Translations under genes and position numbers: made by a program
Notes under the pieces: model-generated
Told to the model about the DNA's origin: nothing
What the model saw: the letters and a program-made list of their open reading frames with translations, nothing else
Database searches by the model: none
NCBI RefSeq assembly: GCF_003345655.1
Contig: NZ_QQOH01000005.1
Span: 285,529 to 349,528, forward strand
DNA length: 64,000 nucleotides
Origin: Motiliproteus coralliicola
GTDB lineage: Bacteria > Pseudomonadota > Gammaproteobacteria > Pseudomonadales > Balneatricaceae
Direction: 5' to 3'
Shown here: piece by piece, positions 60,434 through 64,000 of the stretch
How the letters are laid out: the number at the start of each line of letters is the position of its first letter
Numbering within the stretch: position 1 is the stretch's first letter

Positions 60434-61204
60434 TTGATTCATAGCCAGGCGATCATTGACCCCAGCGCACAGATTGCTGATGACGTTGAGGTTGGACCTT
60501 GGACGCAGATCGGTGCGGGTGTGGTGATCGAGTCAGGCTGCCGCATCGCATCCCATGTGGTGATTAACGGGCCGACCCGAATCGGTCGGAATAATCAGAT
60601 CTTTCAGTTTGCTTCGGTCGGTGAAGCTTGCCAGGACAAAAAGTATGCCGGTGAACCCACCGAGCTGATCATCGGCGACAATAACGTAATTCGTGAAAGC
60701 TGTACCCTACACCGTGGTACGGTTCAGGATGAAGGTATAACCCGTATCGGCAGCGGCAATTTATTGATGGTCAATGTCCACGTGGCTCATGACTGTCGGA
60801 TTGGCGATAACACCATCGTAGCGAATAATGTTGCCCTGGCCGGTCACGTTCATGTCGATGACTTTGCCATCGTCGGTGGTCAGACCGGTGTACACCAGTT
60901 CTGCCGTATCGGCGCCCATGCGATGTGTGGCGCCGCTTCAATGATCACCAAAGATGTACCCGCGTATGTGATGGCCTCAGGTAATCTGGCCAAACCTCAC
61001 GGTATCAATAGTGAGGGCCTCAAGCGGCGTGGTTTCAGTCCTGAAGCGTTGCGGGCGCTGAAGCAGGCTTATCGGCTGGTCTATCGTCAGGGACTGAAGT
61101 TGGAGCAGGCTATAGCAGAGTTGGACGATCTGCAGCGTCAGTATCCTGAAGTTGCGCTGTTGGCCCAATCGTTGCGAGATTCTACTCGCGGCATCATCCG
61201 TTAG
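60434..61204 (+). CDS. lpxA: UDP-N-acetylglucosamine acyltransferase
   Basis: First step of lipid A synthesis: O-acylation of UDP-GlcNAc. 256 residues; hexapeptide beta-helix (about 1-190) with catalytic His in VNVHVAHDCRIGD and a C-terminal helical domain (LKRRGFSPEALRALKQAYR). Start TTG 60434, two bases after the fabZ stop; coupled translation is likely. Confidence 0.97.
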   Translation: MIHSQAIIDPSAQIADDVEVGPWTQIGAGVVIESGCRIASHVVINGPTRIGRNNQIFQFASVGEACQDKKYAGEPTELIIGDNNVIRESCTLHRGTVQDEGITRIGSGNLLMVNVHVAHDCRIGDNTIVANNVALAGHVHVDDFAIVGGQTGVHQFCRIGAHAMCGAASMITKDVPAYVMASGNLAKPHGINSEGLKRRGFSPEALRALKQAYRLVYRQGLKLEQAIAELDDLQRQYPEVALLAQSLRDSTRGIIR

Positions 61205-61210
61205 GCTCTT

Positions 61211-62353
61211 ATGCGTATTGCGATTGTGGCCGGCGAGGCCTCTGGAGATATTCTGGGGGCTGGGTTGGTTAAAGCATTACAGAGCCTATCTCCCGAACCT
61301 ATCACTTTCGAAGGTATAGCTGGGCCGTTGATGCAGGCGCAGGGGGTCCAGAGTCGGTTTCCGATGGACCGGTTGTCGGTGATGGGGCTGGTTGAGGTCT
61401 TAGGACGTCTGCGTGAGTTACTAGGTATTCGCAAGCAGCTGATCGAAAACTGGCTGCAAGACCCTCCTGATCTGTTTATCGGGATCGATGCCCCCGACTT
61501 CAATTTGACCCTCGAGCAAAAGCTGCACGAAGCGGGTATTCCGACTGTGCACTATGTCAGTCCGTCGGTCTGGGCTTGGCGACAAAAACGGGTCCAGAAA
61601 ATTGCCCGTGCGACAGATCTAATGCTTTGCTTACTGCCTTTCGAAGCTGCGTTCTATGATAAGTCTGGTGTGGACGCGCGCTTTGTGGGACACACTCTGG
61701 CCGATGAGTTGCCGTTAGAACCCGATAAAGAGGCAGCAAGAGATGCGTTGGGACTGGACCGTGCGAAGCGCTATGTCGCTTTGCTGCCGGGCTCCCGGGC
61801 TGGCGAGGTAGAACGCTTGGCGCCGCTGTTTTTGGAGGCGGCGCAGCGTTGCCTAGAGCCGCAGCCGGATCTTGAATTCATCATCCCATCGGCCAATGAT
61901 TCCCGTCACCAACAGCTGGAACAGTTGCTGCAACAGCACTCACTACCGGTTCATCTGACTCGGGGGCAATCGCAGCAGGTGATGTTGGCGGCAGATGTTG
62001 TGTTGCTGGCTTCGGGTACGGCGGCGCTGGAGTGTATGCTGTTGAAGACACCAATGGTGGTTTCCTACCGAGTGGCTCCGCTCAGTTACATGATCCTGTC
62101 GAGAATGGTCAAGGTTCCCTATGTATCGCTGCCTAACTTGCTGGCCGATCGAATGCTGGTACCCGAGTTGATTCAGCAGCAGGCAACGGCACCGGCACTG
62201 GCGGAAGCGTTGTTGAAGCAATTGGACGATCCTCAAGATCAGCGAGACAGTTTCTACGAACTGCATCAGCAGCTGCGGCTGGATGCTAGTGAGAGTTCTG
62301 CCAAGGCGGTACTGGAGCTGCTGGAGAAGAAAGGCAAGCTGACCTTGTCATGA
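61211..62353 (+). CDS. lpxB: Lipid-A-disaccharide synthase
   Basis: Glycosyltransferase (GT19) that joins lipid X and UDP-diacylglucosamine. 380 residues; [18 protein letters not shown] at the start, [23 protein letters not shown] and [13 protein letters not shown] are family motifs. Stop overlaps the rnhB start (ATGA). Confidence 0.97.
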   Translation: MRIAIVAGEASGDILGAGLVKALQSLSPEPITFEGIAGPLMQAQGVQSRFPMDRLSVMGLVEVLGRLRELLGIRKQLIENWLQDPPDLFIGIDAPDFNLTLEQKLHEAGIPTVHYVSPSVWAWRQKRVQKIARATDLMLCLLPFEAAFYDKSGVDARFVGHTLADELPLEPDKEAARDALGLDRAKRYVALLPGSRAGEVERLAPLFLEAAQRCLEPQPDLEFIIPSANDSRHQQLEQLLQQHSLPVHLTRGQSQQVMLAADVVLLASGTAALECMLLKTPMVVSYRVAPLSYMILSRMVKVPYVSLPNLLADRMLVPELIQQQATAPALAEALLKQLDDPQDQRDSFYELHQQLRLDASESSAKAVLELLEKKGKLTLS

Positions 62354-62946
62354 ACGATTTTGAATGTAGCTACCAGGGCGTACTGCTGGCCGGTGTAGAT
62401 GAGGTGGGTCGCGGCCCGCTTTGTGGGGATGTGGTTACGGCAGCTGTGATACTCGACCCATCGCGCCCAATCGAAGGATTGGCTGATTCGAAGCGGCTGA
62501 CAGATAAACGCCGAGCGGGACTGTTTGACCAGATCCGTGAACAGGCGTTGGCTTGGGCGGTGGCTCGCGCAAACGTTGAAGAGATTGATCAGCTTAATAT
62601 TCTCCATGCCACGATGTTGGCGATGCAGCGTGCGGTCGATAGGCTTGATCCGGTACCGGAGTTTGTCCTGATCGACGGGAATCGTTGTCCCAACCTAACG
62701 ATGCCTAGCGAAGCGGTGGTTAAGGGTGATAGCCGGGTCGCAGCGATCAGTGCGGCATCTATCTTGGCCAAGGTGACCCGAGATCGTGAGATGGAGTCGT
62801 TAGATCAGCTCTATCCAGACTATGGCTTTGCAAAGCATAAGGGCTACCCAACTGCGCAGCACCTCGAAGCACTTGAGCGGCTGGGGCCAACTCCCTTCCA
62901 TCGTCGCTCATTCGGGCCGGTCAAGAGATTGCTTCAAGAGGACTAG
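62350..62946 (+). CDS. rnhB: Ribonuclease HII
   Basis: Removes ribonucleotides from DNA. 198 residues; catalytic acidic residues in [16 protein letters not shown] (D and E), LIDGNRCP and [14 protein letters not shown]. Normally dnaE comes next in gammaproteobacteria; here a small membrane-protein gene and an rRNA operon follow. Confidence 0.96.
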   Translation: MNDFECSYQGVLLAGVDEVGRGPLCGDVVTAAVILDPSRPIEGLADSKRLTDKRRAGLFDQIREQALAWAVARANVEEIDQLNILHATMLAMQRAVDRLDPVPEFVLIDGNRCPNLTMPSEAVVKGDSRVAAISAASILAKVTRDREMESLDQLYPDYGFAKHKGYPTAQHLEALERLGPTPFHRRSFGPVKRLLQED

Positions 62947-63030
62947 CTCGACTGGTATCACTGTTGAATATTTTGTACGCTCAAGCTGCTGGATTATTCA
63001 ACTGCGGGCCCAGCCCCTAAGGAGTTTCCG

Positions 63031-63459
63031 ATGACCTCTACCCCAGATCGACACGACCAGCGCTTGGTGGTTGGCTGGTATGTTGCCCTGATCGCTGTGC
63101 CTCTGTTTGTTCTCGTGTTGTTGTTGAATGCAGATCCCTATGAGCGAGTTCAGCTCAATCAGGTTCTAGAATTACGCGCCAAACTGACCGCTGAAAACGT
63201 CGGCGCCCAAGTTATCGATTTTCTTGATTCCAAGGGTGGTCATAATTTGACCGAACAAGAGTGGTTGGATATCCAGCCGGCCGATGCTGAACAGTTTTTT
63301 TTCATGGTGAACAGTTCAAAATACAGCCCGGCGCTGAAAGATCTGCTGCGTGAAGCACTAAAGGACGACCTGGTTACCTCGCTTGAATATCGTCAGTTCC
63401 GAGAGCAAGCGTTGCCGGCGTTGATGGACCCGGTTGTAAGAACACAGTTTGGTCTTTAA
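63031..63459 (+). CDS. Small membrane-anchored protein of unknown function
   Basis: 142 residues from ATG 63031 with TAAGGAG upstream. I do not recognise it. A single hydrophobic segment at about residues 14-36 follows a polar, basic start, so it is likely an inner-membrane protein with the C-terminal about 105 residues outside or inside the membrane. That region is acidic and helical, without cysteines. It lies alone between rnhB and an rRNA operon and ends at its own terminator. Confidence 0.75.
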   Translation: MTSTPDRHDQRLVVGWYVALIAVPLFVLVLLLNADPYERVQLNQVLELRAKLTAENVGAQVIDFLDSKGGHNLTEQEWLDIQPADAEQFFFMVNSSKYSPALKDLLREALKDDLVTSLEYRQFREQALPALMDPVVRTQFGL

Positions 63460-63516
63460 TAATTCGTTGAGCAGCTAGGATGATCAGGCTGAGTTAAGTG
63501 GCTGATCAGTTGTATG

Positions 63517-63543
63517 AAAAAGGCGCCGTCAGGCGCCTTTTTT
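63517..63543 (+). terminator. Intrinsic terminator before the rRNA operon
   Basis: A-run, stem aggcgcc-gtca-ggcgcct, T-run. Insulates the upstream gene from the rrn promoter. Confidence 0.92.
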
Positions 63544-63732
63544 AGTTTTGCTGTTTGGGTCTTGTTTTGACGGTTTTTTGACCGGTTTTAAATTCGTAAA
63601 AAATATTTCACAAAAGTCGTTGACGGCAGTTCTTAGGTCTGTAGAATGCGCCCCCACGTTGTCGCTGAGGCGATAACGGAGTCGGTCTTCCAGCTGATGT
63701 TTCGATGTTGCTGGAGGCCCTTTTTTCAAGCG

Positions 63733-63758
63733 GTTTTTCGAATGTTTTTTCGAAAAAC
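63733..63758. repeat. 10-bp inverted repeat upstream of the rrn promoter
   Basis: Perfect gtttttcgaa / ttcgaaaaac with a six-base centre, 29 bp before the -35 of the rRNA promoter, in an A/T-tract-rich stretch that probably acts as UP element. Could be a regulator site or part of bent DNA. Otherwise 63544-63786 holds no gene that I can support. Confidence 0.55.
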
Positions 63759-63786
63759 ACAACGAAAAAAGAGCGCAAAAAAAGCG

Positions 63787-63814
63787 TTGACTCACGGGTT
63801 TTGAGATGTATAAT
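63787..63814 (+). promoter_or_regulatory. rRNA operon promoter
   Basis: TTGACT (63787-63792), 16-bp spacer, perfect TATAAT (63809-63814), with A-tracts immediately upstream (UP element). The downstream boxA confirms it as an rrn promoter. Confidence 0.88.
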
Positions 63815-63854
63815 TTCGACCCTCGCTTGAGCAGCCAGACGGCGCGCCAAGCAA

Positions 63855-64000
63855 CGCTCTTTAACAAATCGATCATGCAATTCGTGTGGGCACTTGCTGG
63901 GATAGGACAGCAGATATTCTCCGGAATATCACAAAGACTTATCAAAGTAAGTGACTCGTGAATTCATACGACACTATACGTACTTACGTTTAGTTAAGTT
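63855..64000 (+). ncRNA. rRNA operon leader with boxA antiterminator (16S starts beyond window)
   Basis: CGCTCTTTAACAA at 63855-63867 matches the boxA nut element (TGCTCTTTAACA). The following aattcgtgtgggcacttgct stretch is the typical pre-16S leader of Pseudomonas/Oceanospirillales rrn operons. No mature 16S sequence (AGAGTTTGATC) appears before position 64000. Confidence 0.88.

Noticed and set aside
63529..63945. Minus-strand frame across the rrn promoter region
   Set aside because: Covers the terminator, promoter and boxA of the rRNA operon; product is basic and low complexity.
63868..64000. Start of a 16S rRNA gene
   Set aside because: No AGAGTTTGATC-like 5' end before 64000; only leader is present.

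Overview
The window is a gene-dense chromosomal segment of a free-living Gram-negative gammaproteobacterium, most like the Oceanospirillales/Pseudomonadales side of the class. The reasons are the Pseudomonas-like gene orders (ispB divergent from rplU-rpmA-obgE-proB; rpsT divergent from murJ-ribF-ileS-lspA-fkpB leading into the fimU-pilVWXY1-E minor pilin cluster; dapD/arsC-like/dapC/glnD/map divergent from rpsB-tsf-pyrH-frr-uppS-cdsA-rseP-bamA-skp-lpxD-fabZ-lpxA-lpxB-rnhB), the long form of DapD, and two NIT-domain chemoreceptors. Genus-level placement is not possible from the sequence alone. I see no plasmid, phage, CRISPR or complete insertion-sequence content; the only mobile-looking DNA is one 264-bp palindromic element.

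Layout. 1-1.0 kb: start of a di-haem cytochrome c peroxidase and a Fur-family regulator, with a palindromic operator candidate between them. 1.3-3.1 kb: LuxR-type regulator and RmlD-like reductase. 3.2-7.0 kb: molybdopterin genes moaA, moaC, moaD with an acyltransferase gene inside the set and a PlsC-like acyltransferase after it. 7.1-9.0 kb: fabA-fabB (unsaturated fatty acid synthesis). 9.1-13.8 kb: ispB, L21/L27, ObgE, ProB, S20. 14.0-20.5 kb: murJ, ribF, ileS, lspA, fkpB. 20.7-27.9 kb: type IV minor pilins and PilY1. 28-32.7 kb: thiO, nadE, bamD, rluD, pgeF. 32.7-35.8 kb: a palindromic repeat element in front of clpB, then clpB. 36-38.8 kb: a small unknown gene and acetolactate synthase ilvI-ilvH. 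39-43.2 kb: tandem chemoreceptors. 43.3-49.6 kb: lysine succinylase-branch genes, glnD and map on the minus strand. 50-63 kb: the translation / envelope biogenesis supercluster. 63.5-64 kb: promoter, boxA and leader of an rRNA operon whose 16S gene begins beyond the window.

How the parts connect. Much of the content builds the envelope: FabA/FabB/FabZ supply acyl chains, PlsC-type enzymes and CdsA make phospholipid precursors, LpxD/LpxA/LpxB start lipid A, UppS and IspB make polyprenyl carriers and quinone tails, MurJ flips lipid II, and BamA/BamD/Skp/RseP place and survey outer-membrane proteins.

The most striking feature is an absence. The two methylerythritol-phosphate (MEP) pathway genes that normally sit in these conserved neighbourhoods, ispH after fkpB and dxr between cdsA and rseP, are both missing, while the downstream prenyl synthases ispB and uppS remain. 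This suggests that isoprenoid precursors come from another route (a mevalonate pathway elsewhere in the genome) or that both genes have moved. Other points worth attention are the palindromic element separating a candidate heat-shock promoter from clpB, the Fur-family/peroxidase operator, the acyltransferase embedded among the moa genes, and loss of the usual dnaE neighbour after rnhB.
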